Below, in pieces: positions 27,097-36,964 of a stretch of DNA of 64,000 bases. Numbering within the stretch: position 1 is the stretch's first letter; each line of letters opens with the position of its first letter. The translations under genes were made by a program, and so were the position numbers. Under the pieces are notes generated by a model. It was not told the DNA's origin. It did not search any database and saw nothing but the letters and a program-made list of their open reading frames with translations. This DNA comes from Bacteroidota bacterium. GTDB lineage: Bacteria > Bacteroidota > Ignavibacteria > Ignavibacteriales > Ignavibacteriaceae. The stretch spans positions 186,001-250,000 of the forward strand of contig JAKAGV010000001.1 in assembly GCA_021815405.1 (NCBI GenBank), given 5' to 3'.

Positions 27097-29841
27097 CTAT
27101 GCAACAGGAAGAGTAAATGTAAAATTGGAGCCTTTCCCGACTTCACTTTCGACCCAAATGTTGCCGCCTTGTCTTTGGATTAGTTCTTTGCAAATAATTA
27201 AACCGAGACCCGTGCCTGCCTCTTTCTCTGTCCCGAATGTTGAATGCTGCGCATCGATTCTAAATAATTTTTGAATATCTTTTTCCGCAATCCCGACACC
27301 GTTATCAATAACGGAAACTGAAACAAATTCCACATCTCTTTCGGCGGTAATTTTTATTTCGCCGCCTTTAAGCGTAAACTTAATTGCATTAGAAATCAAA
27401 TTTTGAAGTGTGGAATGTAAAATGTTTACATCAGACTTTACCATCACGTTCTCATCTACAAGATTTATTAGTTTGATGTTTTTATTTAAAGCATTTCTTT
27501 GAAGCAGGTTGATCACATACAATATCTCTTCATAAAGATCAAGGCTAACCGGTTGAAGATCGAGTTTACCTCTTTGAATCCTTGACCACTGCAAAAGGTT
27601 TTCAATCAGATTGAATAGATTCTTTGCAGAGTTATGGATATTGTTAATAAATAATTTTGTTTCTTCTGGGGTTAAAGTCTCAAATTCTTCTACCATAGCG
27701 TTCGATAAACCCAGTAAGCCCTGGAACGGACTTCTCAAGTCATGCGAAATAATTGAAAAGAACTTATCCTTCTCTGCATTTATTTCTTCCATTTCCTTCG
27801 AATATCTTTTTATGGCTTCTTCGGCAGCTTTTTGCTCGGTTACATCTATACCCAGACCAATCAATCCAACTACTTGACCGGTTTCATCTTTAAGAGGAAC
27901 TTTCCTGGTGCCGATGGTAAGGTATTTACCACGTACTAAAATTCTCTCTTCCATCATAGATAATTCTTTGCCTGAATTGACGACGTTCAGATCCTCTGCG
28001 TGATATTTCTCTGCAATATGTTTTGGCATCAGTTCAAAATCGGTTTTACCTATTATCTCCTCTTTAGTATAGCCCATCATGTCGCAAAAATTCTGATTGA
28101 CAATGATGTATTTAAAATTTATGTCTTTAAAAAATGTCATCCCTGGCATGCTGTCAAGCAGAGTGTTTACTTCAAGCTGCTGCCTGCGAAGCTCTTCTTC
28201 AACATTCTTGCGGCTTGTTATATCTCTAACAACAAATTGTACGGCAGAATCGTTGTGAAAGATTACAGGGCTTGCAGATACTTCAACATAAATTGTTGAG
28301 CCGTCGATCTTACGGAATTTTTGTTCATGAAGAGAGACGTTTGAATCACTATTATGAAGAGATTTTATTCTTGCTTTTATTGTATCAACCGAATAAGGAT
28401 GCATTAATTCCGTGAGCGGCATTGAAAGTACCTGCATTGCATCGGAAGCGCCAAATAATTTTAAGAAAGCTTCGTTCGCGAAAATAATTTTACCTTTGTC
28501 TATTACAACTATTCCATCGGGTGAAGATTCTACAAGTTGTTTATAACGCTTTTCGCTCTCCTGCAAGGCGGATTCCATCTGCTTACGTTTGGTTATATCA
28601 CGGGATATGCAATGAACTCCTATTATTTTATTGTCTTCGAACATTAAGGTTGCATTCTGTCCGCACCAAATAACCTTACCGCTTTTTGTAAAGAACGGAA
28701 ACTCAGTGTATGTAAAGTTCAATTTTTTTTCAAATTGGTCTTTATAAAAATCCAGCACCCGCTTTTTATATTCAGTAAGAATTAAATCCAAATAGTTCAT
28801 TTTAAGCAGTTCATCAAGTGAATAACCGCTGATATTCTGTCCCGCTTTATTGACATATGTAAAATTTCCGTTCAAGTCGGTAGTAAAAATTATGTCGGTA
28901 GCTTCCTCGGAAACTTGGCGGTACATTTTTTCGGACTCAATTAGTCTTTGTTCAATCAAACGATTTTTATGTTCCAGTTCCTTTCGGCTTAGTGTTAGAG
29001 CTATATCCGAAGTTATGTTTTTAAGGAGAGAAATTTCTTCTCTATCCAAATCTTTATTGGGTATTGATAATGCTAATACACCAGTGGTTTTGCCTTCTCC
29101 TTCAAGACGTAAAAATAATGTTTCTTCGTTTTCAATCTTTTCAAAGTACATTGATATTTTTTCACCGAAACTGACATAATTTTTGTTTTGACTTAAAAAA
29201 GCAAATAAATTTCTGCACCACAAAGGGGGTTTACCGCTTTGCATTTCGGTTAACAGTTTCTGGAAACTATTTCCTAATCCTGCTTCAGCCCATTCGGAAA
29301 TATTATTCGAATTATCGGTTAAGATTATCCACGCAGAGGTTATCCATTTAACGCTTATAAAATTCTTGCAAATCCCCGCGAGATATTTCTCTTCATCTTT
29401 GAATATCAGCTGGTTTATATTTCGGGAACACCTGAGCAGACTCTCAATGTGCTGTCTTTTTTTATCCAGCGCATCTTTGTAAAGAGCCATTTCAATGGAA
29501 GCATAAAGTTCCTTTTCATTAAACGGCTTTAATAAATAACCATAAGGCTCAGAGAGTTTTGCCCTATCAAGAAGGTTTTCATTGAAGTAAGCTGTAAGAA
29601 AAATAATCGGAATGTTTTTGTTTGATCTAATTTTTTCTGCTGCTGTTGTTCCGGTCATTTCACTACCAAGAACAATATCCATTAATACAAGATCGGCTTT
29701 ATCCCTTTCTACTGTTTCAATTGCTTCTTCCCCGGTTGAAACTATAGAAGTTACGTCATACCCCATTCCCATCAGGGAAGATTGGATGAGTTCTGCTATT
29801 ACAGGCTCATCCTCTACTATTAATATCCTGCTTTGTGTCAT
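27097..29841 (-). CDS. Receiver - GAF-like - triple PAS histidine kinase
   Basis: 914 residues: N-terminal CheY-like receiver (LIVEDEPVIAEL, LMDIVLGSEMTG, LLKPFNEKEL), a GAF-like region at about 135-300, three PAS domains at about 305-675 (EEATDIIFTTDLNGN; ESSPDGIVVIDKGK; DSMPGMTFFKDINFK), then HisKA (FFSIISHDLRSPFQGL) and HATPase (NLISNAIKFT, VIDNGVGIAEK, GTGLGLIICKEL). It is soluble. With the receiver at the N-terminus it can itself be controlled by another kinase. It is transcribed away from cheW, across a 488-base gap. Confidence 0.85.
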   Translation of the reverse strand: MTQSRILIVEDEPVIAELIQSSLMGMGYDVTSIVSTGEEAIETVERDKADLVLMDIVLGSEMTGTTAAEKIRSNKNIPIIFLTAYFNENLLDRAKLSEPYGYLLKPFNEKELYASIEMALYKDALDKKRQHIESLLRCSRNINQLIFKDEEKYLAGICKNFISVKWITSAWIILTDNSNNISEWAEAGLGNSFQKLLTEMQSGKPPLWCRNLFAFLSQNKNYVSFGEKISMYFEKIENEETLFLRLEGEGKTTGVLALSIPNKDLDREEISLLKNITSDIALTLSRKELEHKNRLIEQRLIESEKMYRQVSEEATDIIFTTDLNGNFTYVNKAGQNISGYSLDELLKMNYLDLILTEYKKRVLDFYKDQFEKKLNFTYTEFPFFTKSGKVIWCGQNATLMFEDNKIIGVHCISRDITKRKQMESALQESEKRYKQLVESSPDGIVVIDKGKIIFANEAFLKLFGASDAMQVLSMPLTELMHPYSVDTIKARIKSLHNSDSNVSLHEQKFRKIDGSTIYVEVSASPVIFHNDSAVQFVVRDITSRKNVEEELRRQQLEVNTLLDSMPGMTFFKDINFKYIIVNQNFCDMMGYTKEEIIGKTDFELMPKHIAEKYHAEDLNVVNSGKELSMMEERILVRGKYLTIGTRKVPLKDETGQVVGLIGLGIDVTEQKAAEEAIKRYSKEMEEINAEKDKFFSIISHDLRSPFQGLLGLSNAMVEEFETLTPEETKLFINNIHNSAKNLFNLIENLLQWSRIQRGKLDLQPVSLDLYEEILYVINLLQRNALNKNIKLINLVDENVMVKSDVNILHSTLQNLISNAIKFTLKGGEIKITAERDVEFVSVSVIDNGVGIAEKDIQKLFRIDAQHSTFGTEKEAGTGLGLIICKELIQRQGGNIWVESEVGKGSNFTFTLPVA

Positions 29842-29944
29842 CTACACTAAAATCCGGTAATGAAAAATTTTTTAGCATACATAATCCCTCTTTACCTTCA
29901 ATTAAAATTTAAAAGAGAAAAAGAAGTCAATATACATTATCGGT

Positions 29945-29972
29945 TTAACCGGCATTTAATTTAATACCGGTT
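29945..29972. promoter_or_regulatory. Inverted repeat in the divergent kinase/cheW gap
   Basis: AACCGG (29947-29952) and CCGGTT (29967-29972) form inverted arms around an AT-rich loop. The gap 29842-30329 also holds the candidate sigma-28 promoter for cheW and the hairpin TTGAGA...TCTCAA (30241-30259), which falls at the predicted 5' end of that transcript. No other gene was seen in the gap. Confidence 0.35.
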
Positions 29973-30206
29973 CGGATTCTCTTTATCTGAAATAATTTAT
30001 TACAAGAGTCCGATAGTCGATATACTCAATTATAGTACCATTTTTGACGGCAATAAATTGTTGGAGAATTGAGCAATAATGATGAGATCTAATAAACTAT
30101 TCTTTAAAACTGGTTAAAATTGACCATAGAAAGAATAATCAACAATCTGGGATTTGCTTTTTTATCGAACGCATTCAAGCGGATTAAATAAAAAGCTGCC
30201 GGAAGC

Positions 30207-30233
30207 TAAATTGATTTCAATTTGTTTCGATAA
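30207..30233 (+). promoter_or_regulatory. Candidate sigma-28 promoter for cheW-mcp
   Basis: TAAATTGA (30207-30214), an 11-base spacer, then TTCGATAA (30226-30233). Spacing is identical to the flagellin promoter, the -35 keeps TAAA, and six of eight -10 bases match GCCGATAA. It lies 97 bases upstream of the cheW ATG, consistent with late-class flagellar/chemotaxis control. Confidence 0.6.
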
Positions 30234-30329
30234 TGACTTATTGAGAGCCTTATTCTCAATTCTATTGAAAAATGAATTTACAAAAAGAATCAAATTAGTT
30301 TATTAAAGAAATTTTTTCGGGAGATTAGA

Positions 30330-30815
30330 ATGTCGGGTATGGAAGATCAGAAAAAAGATTCTACGGAATTACTTCAACTGGTAAGCTTTACTATTGGGGA
30401 AGAGGAATTCGGAGTGAATATACTTTTTGTTCATGAAATAAACCGGATGCTGCAGATAACCAAAGTACCTAATGCGCCGTCATTTGTTGATGGAGTAATT
30501 AACTTGCGCGGAAGAATTATTCCCGTAATTGACCTGCGGGCAAAACTCGGGATTGAAAGAAAAGAACATGATAAAAATACACGCATAGTTGTTGTGGAAG
30601 TTGCAGGCAAGACGGTTGGTTTTATAGTAGATGCTGTAAAAGAAGTTTTAAGGATTCCTAAAAGCATAACCGAAGCGCCGCCCGATCTAGTTTCCGGTAT
30701 TAATTCAGAATTTATTATGGCTGTTGGAAAATTAGAAGACAGATTAATTACTCTTATTGATCTTGAAAAGATTCTTTCTTCCAGCGAAAAAAATAAACTT
30801 AGTGAAGTAGCGTAA
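30330..30815 (+). CDS. cheW: Chemotaxis coupling protein CheW
   Basis: 161 residues, a single CheW SH3-like domain: [46 protein letters not shown], and [15 protein letters not shown], all diagnostic. It links receptors to the CheA kinase at the membrane array. GGGAG lies before ATG. The MCP gene follows after 50 bases, but no cheA is in the window. A short acidic/polar N-terminal extension ([13 protein letters not shown]) precedes the domain. Confidence 0.92.
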   Translation: MSGMEDQKKDSTELLQLVSFTIGEEEFGVNILFVHEINRMLQITKVPNAPSFVDGVINLRGRIIPVIDLRAKLGIERKEHDKNTRIVVVEVAGKTVGFIVDAVKEVLRIPKSITEAPPDLVSGINSEFIMAVGKLEDRLITLIDLEKILSSSEKNKLSEVA

Positions 30816-30865
30816 GCTTCATATTATCTATCAACATAATTCAGCTAGAGGAGAGATTTGGTACA

Positions 30866-33001
30866 ATGAATTGGTTCTATAATTTATCTATAAAGAAAAA
30901 GCTCTCGTTAATTTTTATCCTATTAATAGTTGTTTCTGCCTCCATCGGATATACAGGCATGAGAGATATTAATACTATAAAGAACGCCGACAATAAGCTG
31001 TACGAGCAGGTTACAGTGCCGTTATCCCAGCTTGAACTGATGTCTACTAATTTTGAAGTTGCTAAAGCATGCTTTACAGATATGGTTCTTGTGCATGACT
31101 CTTCTGCTAAACAGCAGCTGATTGAAAAAAGGAAAGAGGCTTCAGCAGTTATTTCAAATGCCGCTGCTGCATTTTCCAAAACACTGGTCGATGAAAAAGA
31201 TAAAAAAATATTTGATGAATTTTCGCAAAACCGACCTGAGCTTCTCCAAAAAGTCGGCAAATATGAAGGTCTGGTTTTATCGGGTGATAGTACTGATGCA
31301 GTTGCATACCTTCAGGGTGACCTCCATAGCTTTCTAAATCAAGAAGAAAATTTGATTGCAGAGCTAGTAAACAGCAAAGTTCAACTCGGAAATGAAATTT
31401 CAGATGAAAATGCAAGACTCGCAAGTTCTTCTACAAACTATATGATATTTTATATAGTCTTAGGCGTCATCGCATCACTTATCCTTTGGTATTTATTGGT
31501 GCTTGTACTTGTAAGACCTTTTAGCAAAGTAAATGAGATGATAACTGAAATGGGAAAAGGTCATTTAGGTGCAAGATTGAATTTGCAGCGGAATGATGAG
31601 TTCGGAAGTATGGCGGCAACTCTTGATCAGTTTGCAAACGATCTCCAAAAGTATGTTGTGGGAAGTATGAAAAGAATTTCCGAAGGTGATTTCGGATTTG
31701 ACATTCCGCCTAAGGATGAAAAAGATGAAATTGCGCCAGCATTAAATTTAACCACCCGCACTTTGAAGGAACTTAAGTCTGAAACGGATGAGATGAGACA
31801 AAATGCAGCAGACGGCAATCTTGAAAAGAGAGGAGAAGCTGAAAAGTTTAAAGGTGGCTACAAGACAATTATCGAAGGCTTTAATAATACCATAGATGAA
31901 ATTATTATACGAGTTAGAGAAGCTCAGGCTATAATGGAACAAATGTCGCAAGGTGATCTTTCTGCAAGAATGACAGGTGAATATAAAGGAAATTATAAAA
32001 GACTACAGCGATATGTTAATAATCTTGGTGATTCTCTTTCTACTGCATTAAGAGAAGTAGTTGATGCAATAGCAGCAACATCAAGTACGTCGAGCCAAAT
32101 TTCATCCAGCACTGAGGAAATGGCTGCTGGTGTTGAGGAACAAAGTCAGCAAGCTTCTGAAGTTGCTACGTCTGTAGATGAGATGACAAAAACCATTCTC
32201 GATACTACAAAAAATGCAACTCAGGCTACCAATGCATCAAAACAATACGGCAATATTGCTAAGGAAGGCGGTAAAGTTGTTAACGATACTATTGTTGGAA
32301 TGAATAGGATTGCTGAGGTTGTTCAGAAGTCAGCACAGACAGTACAGCAACTTGGAAAAAACAGCGAGCAGATTGGAGAAATTATTCAGGTAATTGACGA
32401 TATAGCAGATCAGACAAATTTACTTGCGTTGAATGCTGCTATTGAAGCAGCACGCGCAGGCGAACAAGGGCGAGGCTTTGCGGTGGTAGCCGATGAAGTT
32501 AGAAAGTTAGCAGAGCGCACTACAAAAGCTACTAAAGAAATTGCGTCTATGATAAAGCAAATTCAAAAGGACACCGAAGGCGCTGTATTATCGATGGAAG
32601 AAGGTACAAAGATTGTTGAAGACGGAAAGAAACTTGCTGATGAAGCGGGCAATTCACTTAAACAAATTATTGACGGTGCAGAAAAAGTTGTCGATATTAT
32701 TACTCAGGTTGCTGCTGCAAGCGAAGAACAATCTGCATCTTCCGAAGAGATAAGTAAAAATATTGAAGCCATAAGCAGCGTAACGCAGCAAAGCTCCGCA
32801 GGCATACAACAAATTGCAAGGGCTGCCGAAGATTTAAACCGAATGACGGATAATCTGGAACATATTGTTTCCAGGTTCAAGCTTTCAAATAATGAAAAAT
32901 TTGAAAATCAAGAAGAGTCTCTAAATCAAAAGCATAGTAAGCATGAAATGGGGGAATCGTATGTTAGAACTAATGGTCATCTAATAAACGGCACCAAATA
33001 A
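30866..33001 (+). CDS. Methyl-accepting chemotaxis protein
   Basis: 711 residues: TM1 ([20 protein letters not shown]), a periplasmic four-helix-bundle-type sensor at about 35-185, TM2 ([19 protein letters not shown]), HAMP plus two further HAMP-like helical units (about 220-395), then the signalling coiled coil with hairpin tip ([24 protein letters not shown], cut here to its recognisable core [19 protein letters not shown]). Gln/Glu-rich methylation helices flank the tip. No C-terminal NWETF-like CheR tether. It is probably co-transcribed with cheW. The ligand is unknown, and the small four-helix sensor suggests a small molecule or no direct ligand. Confidence 0.92.
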   Translation: MNWFYNLSIKKKLSLIFILLIVVSASIGYTGMRDINTIKNADNKLYEQVTVPLSQLELMSTNFEVAKACFTDMVLVHDSSAKQQLIEKRKEASAVISNAAAAFSKTLVDEKDKKIFDEFSQNRPELLQKVGKYEGLVLSGDSTDAVAYLQGDLHSFLNQEENLIAELVNSKVQLGNEISDENARLASSSTNYMIFYIVLGVIASLILWYLLVLVLVRPFSKVNEMITEMGKGHLGARLNLQRNDEFGSMAATLDQFANDLQKYVVGSMKRISEGDFGFDIPPKDEKDEIAPALNLTTRTLKELKSETDEMRQNAADGNLEKRGEAEKFKGGYKTIIEGFNNTIDEIIIRVREAQAIMEQMSQGDLSARMTGEYKGNYKRLQRYVNNLGDSLSTALREVVDAIAATSSTSSQISSSTEEMAAGVEEQSQQASEVATSVDEMTKTILDTTKNATQATNASKQYGNIAKEGGKVVNDTIVGMNRIAEVVQKSAQTVQQLGKNSEQIGEIIQVIDDIADQTNLLALNAAIEAARAGEQGRGFAVVADEVRKLAERTTKATKEIASMIKQIQKDTEGAVLSMEEGTKIVEDGKKLADEAGNSLKQIIDGAEKVVDIITQVAAASEEQSASSEEISKNIEAISSVTQQSSAGIQQIARAAEDLNRMTDNLEHIVSRFKLSNNEKFENQEESLNQKHSKHEMGESYVRTNGHLINGTK

Positions 33002-33015
33002 TCAATTCTCATTGA

Positions 33016-33043
33016 GCCTCGCGTAATGCGGGGCTTGTCTTTT
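33016..33043 (+). terminator. Terminator-like hairpin after the MCP gene
   Basis: GCCTCGC (33016-33022) and GCGGGGC (33028-33034) pair with one G-U wobble, followed by TTGTCTTTT. A second hairpin (ATAGCA 33064-33069 / TGCTAT 33084-33089, with inner AAGGA/TCCTT pairing) lies downstream. Confidence 0.6.
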
Positions 33044-33179
33044 AAAAGCATAGGGCAAAGCGCATAGCATAAAGGAAGTCCTTTGCTATTTGCAAAGCTC
33101 TTTCCCCATAACGAGATTTTTATTTCATTGAAATTAGATACATTTGAAAAGTAATTTTTTGGGATAATCCGGAGAAACT

Positions 33180-33929
33180 ATGCAGGCAACCTGGGAGGAG
33201 ATTTTCAAAGTCCGGGCTTATGACGTCGACTTTAAAGATAGATTGAAAGTAAGCTCGATATTTAATTATATGCAGGATATTGCTTCCGCACATGCAGTAA
33301 ATTTGCATTGCGGCTTTGAAGACTTGCAACGTCTTGATTTGTTTTGGGTACTTTCATGGATTAAAGTTGAGTTCAATTCCTTTCCTCATTTCGAAGATAA
33401 AATTAAAATTAAAACATGGGCGAAAGGAAGATACAAGCTTTTTGCGTTAAGAGATTTTCTTCTCTATGATGAGCAGGATAATATTTTTTGCAGGGCAGCC
33501 TCCGCATGGCTGATGTTAAATTCCAAAAGCAAAAGAATAACCGATATAAAAAATCTTCAAATACTATTTCCGTATCAATCCGATATGCACGCACTGGAAG
33601 ATATGCCCGAAAAGATTAAATATGAAAATAAAAGAGAATCAATTTATGAAAGATCGGTTAGCTACACCGATATAGATTTGAATCTTCATGTAAATAATGC
33701 AAAGTATGTTGAATACCTGATGAATTGTTATCCATTGGAATTTCACGATGGCAACTCTTTGAAGTCTATAACAATGTCTTTCAATTCTGAAATGAAATAT
33801 GAAGAAGTAATTGAGATTTGCGTGAACAAAACTCCCGGTGATCTTAATCTTCATTATGTTGAAGGTGTGAACAAGAGTACCGTTAAACAGGCGTTTCAGG
33901 CGTTAATAAAATGGAATAATAAAATTTGA
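33180..33929 (+). CDS. Acyl-ACP thioesterase
   Basis: 249 residues with two hotdog folds typical of the FatA/FatB-like bacterial family (PF01643): FKVRAYDVDFKDRLKVSSIFNYMQD is the start of domain one (given here in part as FKVRAYDVDFKDRLKV), and VSYTDIDLNLHVNNAKYVEY, with the catalytic N-x-H-V-N-N segment, is domain two. It hydrolyses acyl-ACP to release free fatty acids in the cytoplasm. It stands alone between the MCP terminator and an oxidoreductase, with GGAG before ATG. Confidence 0.85.
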   Translation: MQATWEEIFKVRAYDVDFKDRLKVSSIFNYMQDIASAHAVNLHCGFEDLQRLDLFWVLSWIKVEFNSFPHFEDKIKIKTWAKGRYKLFALRDFLLYDEQDNIFCRAASAWLMLNSKSKRITDIKNLQILFPYQSDMHALEDMPEKIKYENKRESIYERSVSYTDIDLNLHVNNAKYVEYLMNCYPLEFHDGNSLKSITMSFNSEMKYEEVIEICVNKTPGDLNLHYVEGVNKSTVKQAFQALIKWNNKI

Positions 33930-34061
33930 AGTATTTCCGGACTAACATTACCCATTTATGACAGCATCAGCCCGGCGAAATGTTGATTAAGGACTTTGGT
34001 TTTTATGTTCTATTTGTATATATAACTTGCGTAAGAAATATTTTTTTCGGAGTGATAAAAA

Positions 34062-35399
34062 TTGAGCAAGTCAAAAAATGCCGAGCACACCGCAATTATT
34101 GAACAAAGTATTAGCAAAATCTTGTGGAAAAAAAACCTGGGTAATGTAGTTATTGTTACCCTTGTAATCGTAAATCTATTACTTTGGCTTATTTTTCCTC
34201 CGCCTTACAACAACAAACCAACATTTACCTTACAGGCGGCAGCTGAAATCCTGGCATCAACAGCGATGATTCTGATAACCTGTGGTCTTGTACTTTCCTC
34301 TAAACCGCGTTTTCTGGAGTCTTATTTCGGCGGTCTTGATCAGATGTATCAGTCCCATAAAAAAGCTGCTATTTCAGCAATGGTGTTAATTTTCATTCAT
34401 TATTTTATAGTTCCGGACAGCAATAAAGCTAACATCGGCGTTCCAATTGGTATTATTGCTTTTGCCGGCATTCTTATCACTATCTTTATTACTTTAATAC
34501 CTCGAATTCCATTTGTGGGCGGATATATACATCTGGCATATCATCAATGGAAATTTTTGCATCGATTTGTCGGCTTCTTCTATTTGGCAGCTATCGCACA
34601 CAGTTTGCTGGTAGATAGTCTTATCCATACATCTTTTATTCTTTTTCGCTTTTTACTTATTATATATGGAATAGGTGTTAGTATTTATCTGTTTAAGGAA
34701 TTTGTATATCCCAGATGGATTAGATATTATCACTACGTTGTTATTGCCGTTCATAAACTTAACGCTTCTACTATTGAAATTGTATTAGAGGCGCATGAAG
34801 AAAAACTTCCATTTACAGCCGGGCAATTTCTTTATATAGATTTTAAGCATGACAAAGCACTTGCAGAGCCGCATCCCTTTACCATAAGCAGCTCGCCAAA
34901 TGAAAATCATATTCGGCTTTCAATAAAAAATTCTGGCGACTGGACTCATTATCTCCATAATAATTTAAAGCCTGATTATGAAGCAAGGCTTATTGGACCT
35001 TTTGGAAGGTTTAATTTCAGAGCCGGAGGAAAACAGCAGATATGGATTGCCGGCGGTATTGGAATTACACCCTTTGTGAGCTGGATACGTGATTCTTCAA
35101 TGCACGGGCACCTCATCGATTTCTACTATACAGTAAGAGCAGATGCTGATTTATTATTTTGGGAAGAATGTGTTGCGGCAGCGCAAAAGTACAATGATTT
35201 TCATCCATCCCTTAGAATTACTTCGAGGGAAGGCTCTTTAACTGCAGAAAACATAATTGAGAGTACACAGGGAGAATTGTCAAATCGGGATATTTTTATG
35301 TGCGGTCCCCTTAGAATGATGGAATCATTTAATAGGCAATTCAGAAGATTAGGCGTGCCTGCTCGAAAAATTCATTATGAAGAATTTAATTTTCGATGA
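34062..35399 (+). CDS. Ferric reductase-like transmembrane flavoprotein (NADPH oxidase-like)
   Basis: 445 residues. About six membrane helices at residues 28-220 with His residues suited to haem binding (HKKAAIS, FIHYFIV, HQWKFLHRFVGFFYLAAIAHSLL). Then an FAD-binding barrel (HPFTISSSPNENHIRLSIK) and NAD(P)H-binding domain (IWIAGGIGITPFVSWIR, FMCGPLRMMESF). It would move electrons from cytosolic NAD(P)H across the membrane. The start is TTG with CGGAGTG about 8 bases upstream; no ATG is well placed. Substrate (ferric iron, oxygen or other) cannot be told. Confidence 0.8.
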   Translation: MSKSKNAEHTAIIEQSISKILWKKNLGNVVIVTLVIVNLLLWLIFPPPYNNKPTFTLQAAAEILASTAMILITCGLVLSSKPRFLESYFGGLDQMYQSHKKAAISAMVLIFIHYFIVPDSNKANIGVPIGIIAFAGILITIFITLIPRIPFVGGYIHLAYHQWKFLHRFVGFFYLAAIAHSLLVDSLIHTSFILFRFLLIIYGIGVSIYLFKEFVYPRWIRYYHYVVIAVHKLNASTIEIVLEAHEEKLPFTAGQFLYIDFKHDKALAEPHPFTISSSPNENHIRLSIKNSGDWTHYLHNNLKPDYEARLIGPFGRFNFRAGGKQQIWIAGGIGITPFVSWIRDSSMHGHLIDFYYTVRADADLLFWEECVAAAQKYNDFHPSLRITSREGSLTAENIIESTQGELSNRDIFMCGPLRMMESFNRQFRRLGVPARKIHYEEFNFR

Positions 35400-35682
35400 A
35401 AAAGATGGTTCATTTTTTTTATGTCTTTAAATTGATTCACTTTTTTGAGTTGAATATTGGTTCACTGTCGGGCTTACAATTTTAAAATTCGAAAAGAACA
35501 ATTCTAAATTGGTTATTTGTTGTTGGTCTTTTTCCCGTGTTGACATTGAATATATCATGAAAGGATATAATACTAACATTTAGAGAAAATGCTGTTACAG
35601 AATAACCGGTGAAAGCTCTGAGAAGAAATGAATTGATATTTAGACTTTGAACAATTTAAATCAAAATAAACGGAGGTTATGA

Positions 35683-36348
35683 ATGTTGAAGTTTAGATTA
35701 CTTTGTTTGTGCTTGATAACTGTATTTGCTTTTTCTTTCTTGTTATCGGCACAGGAAATAAAAACGGAATCTCTTCCCAAACCAAATATTAACGGCAGGA
35801 ATTCTTCCATACTTAAGCTGCTTGAAAATAGAAGAACTCACAGGCAGTTTAGTACAAAAGAAATATCGGCTCAACAGCTTTCGGAAATACTGTGGTGTGC
35901 TAACGGAGTTAATGATACTATTTCCGGTAAGCGTACGGTTCCATCGGCATATAACTGGCATGGAGTCACGGTTTATGCCGCAGCTTCAAATGGTCTGTTT
36001 ATTTATGAACCAAATGAACATTCTTTAAATAAAATTTCCGATAAAGATATTAGAACTTTTACAGGAAGCCAGGATTTTGTAAAACGCGCTCCGCTTACTT
36101 TAATTTATGTAGCTGATTTCGGCAAGATGAATCCAAAGTCTAAAACAATGAATGATGATAAAAGATTATTTCTTTCGGCGATAGAAGCCGGCTGCATGGT
36201 TCAGAGTGTTTATCTTTATTGTGCATCCGAAGGGCTAAATACCGTGGTTAGAGACATGGTTGATAGAGATGCGCTTGCAAAGCAGATGGAAGTTCTAAAG
36301 CCGAAGCAGAAGATTGTAATAGTGCAAACAATCGGTTACCAAGACTAA
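35683..36348 (+). CDS. Exported SagB-type nitroreductase
   Basis: 221 residues. Signal peptide 1-24 (LLCLCLITVFAFSFLLSAQ), then a nitroreductase fold: LLENRRTHRQFSTKEISAQQLSEILW near the N-terminus (shown in part: RRTHRQFSTKEIS), NWHGVTVYAAASNGLF, and the C-terminal GCMVQSVYLYCASEGLNTV, where FMN is bound. Many such exported Bacteroidota proteins are annotated SagB/ThcOx family. A strong GGAGG precedes ATG. The 283-base gap upstream shows no clear gene; its TTGACA and TATAAT boxes are 20 bases apart, too far to trust. Confidence 0.8.
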   Translation: MLKFRLLCLCLITVFAFSFLLSAQEIKTESLPKPNINGRNSSILKLLENRRTHRQFSTKEISAQQLSEILWCANGVNDTISGKRTVPSAYNWHGVTVYAAASNGLFIYEPNEHSLNKISDKDIRTFTGSQDFVKRAPLTLIYVADFGKMNPKSKTMNDDKRLFLSAIEAGCMVQSVYLYCASEGLNTVVRDMVDRDALAKQMEVLKPKQKIVIVQTIGYQD

Positions 36349-36459
36349 ATAACTTTCCGTATCACATTTGCATTTAAAAGAATTGTTCAAGTTGTAAATG
36401 AAACTGTGTGCAGATAAATTTGTGTGCTTACTATTTGTAAATATCAAAAAGGAAGGACA

Positions 36460-36921
36460 ATGATTTATAATATCTGGAAACTTATTCATGTACTTGCTGT
36501 AATTATCTTTCTCGGAAATATTACAATCGGAATTTTCTGGAAAATTCAGGCGGATAAATCTACAGACCGTCTTAAGATTGCAGATACTTTCAGAAATTTA
36601 ATCAAGGCTGATAAAGTATTTACGATGCCGTCGGTAACGCTATTAATTTTATTCGGTCTTGGTACTGCAATGCAGGGAAATTATTCTCTTGTAGAAACTC
36701 CATGGATTTTGTGGAGCATAGTCATGATAATTATTTCGGCATTTGCATTTATGTCTAAAGTGTCTAATCTCCAGAAACAAATTTATGCACTTGCAAACAG
36801 TGAAGAAAAATTTACCTGGGATGAGTACCTTGTTCTATCGAGAAAGTGGAATATTTGGGGAACGATTGCAACTGTTACACCTTACATTGCCGTAATTCTA
36901 ATGGTGCTGAAACCGGCGTAA
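36460..36921 (+). CDS. DUF2269-like integral membrane protein
   Basis: 153 residues from the ATG at 36460. That start is preferred over the upstream ATG at 36424 because AAGGAAGG lies just before it and the N-terminus then opens with a membrane helix (IWKLIHVLAVIIFLGNITIG). Four membrane helices in total, including MPSVTLLILFGLGTAMQG and ILWSIVMIIISAFAFMSK. The short helix-plus-histidine pattern matches the DUF2269 family of unknown function. It lies between two exported proteins. Confidence 0.65.
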   Translation: MIYNIWKLIHVLAVIIFLGNITIGIFWKIQADKSTDRLKIADTFRNLIKADKVFTMPSVTLLILFGLGTAMQGNYSLVETPWILWSIVMIIISAFAFMSKVSNLQKQIYALANSEEKFTWDEYLVLSRKWNIWGTIATVTPYIAVILMVLKPA

Positions 36922-36964
36922 AGAATATTTAACTTTATTTAAATAAAATGATTGGGAGTTTGAG

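Noticed and set aside
35540-35571. TTGACA and TATAAT boxes before the nitroreductase
   Set aside because: They are 20 bases apart, longer than a working sigma-70 spacer; kept only as a remark.
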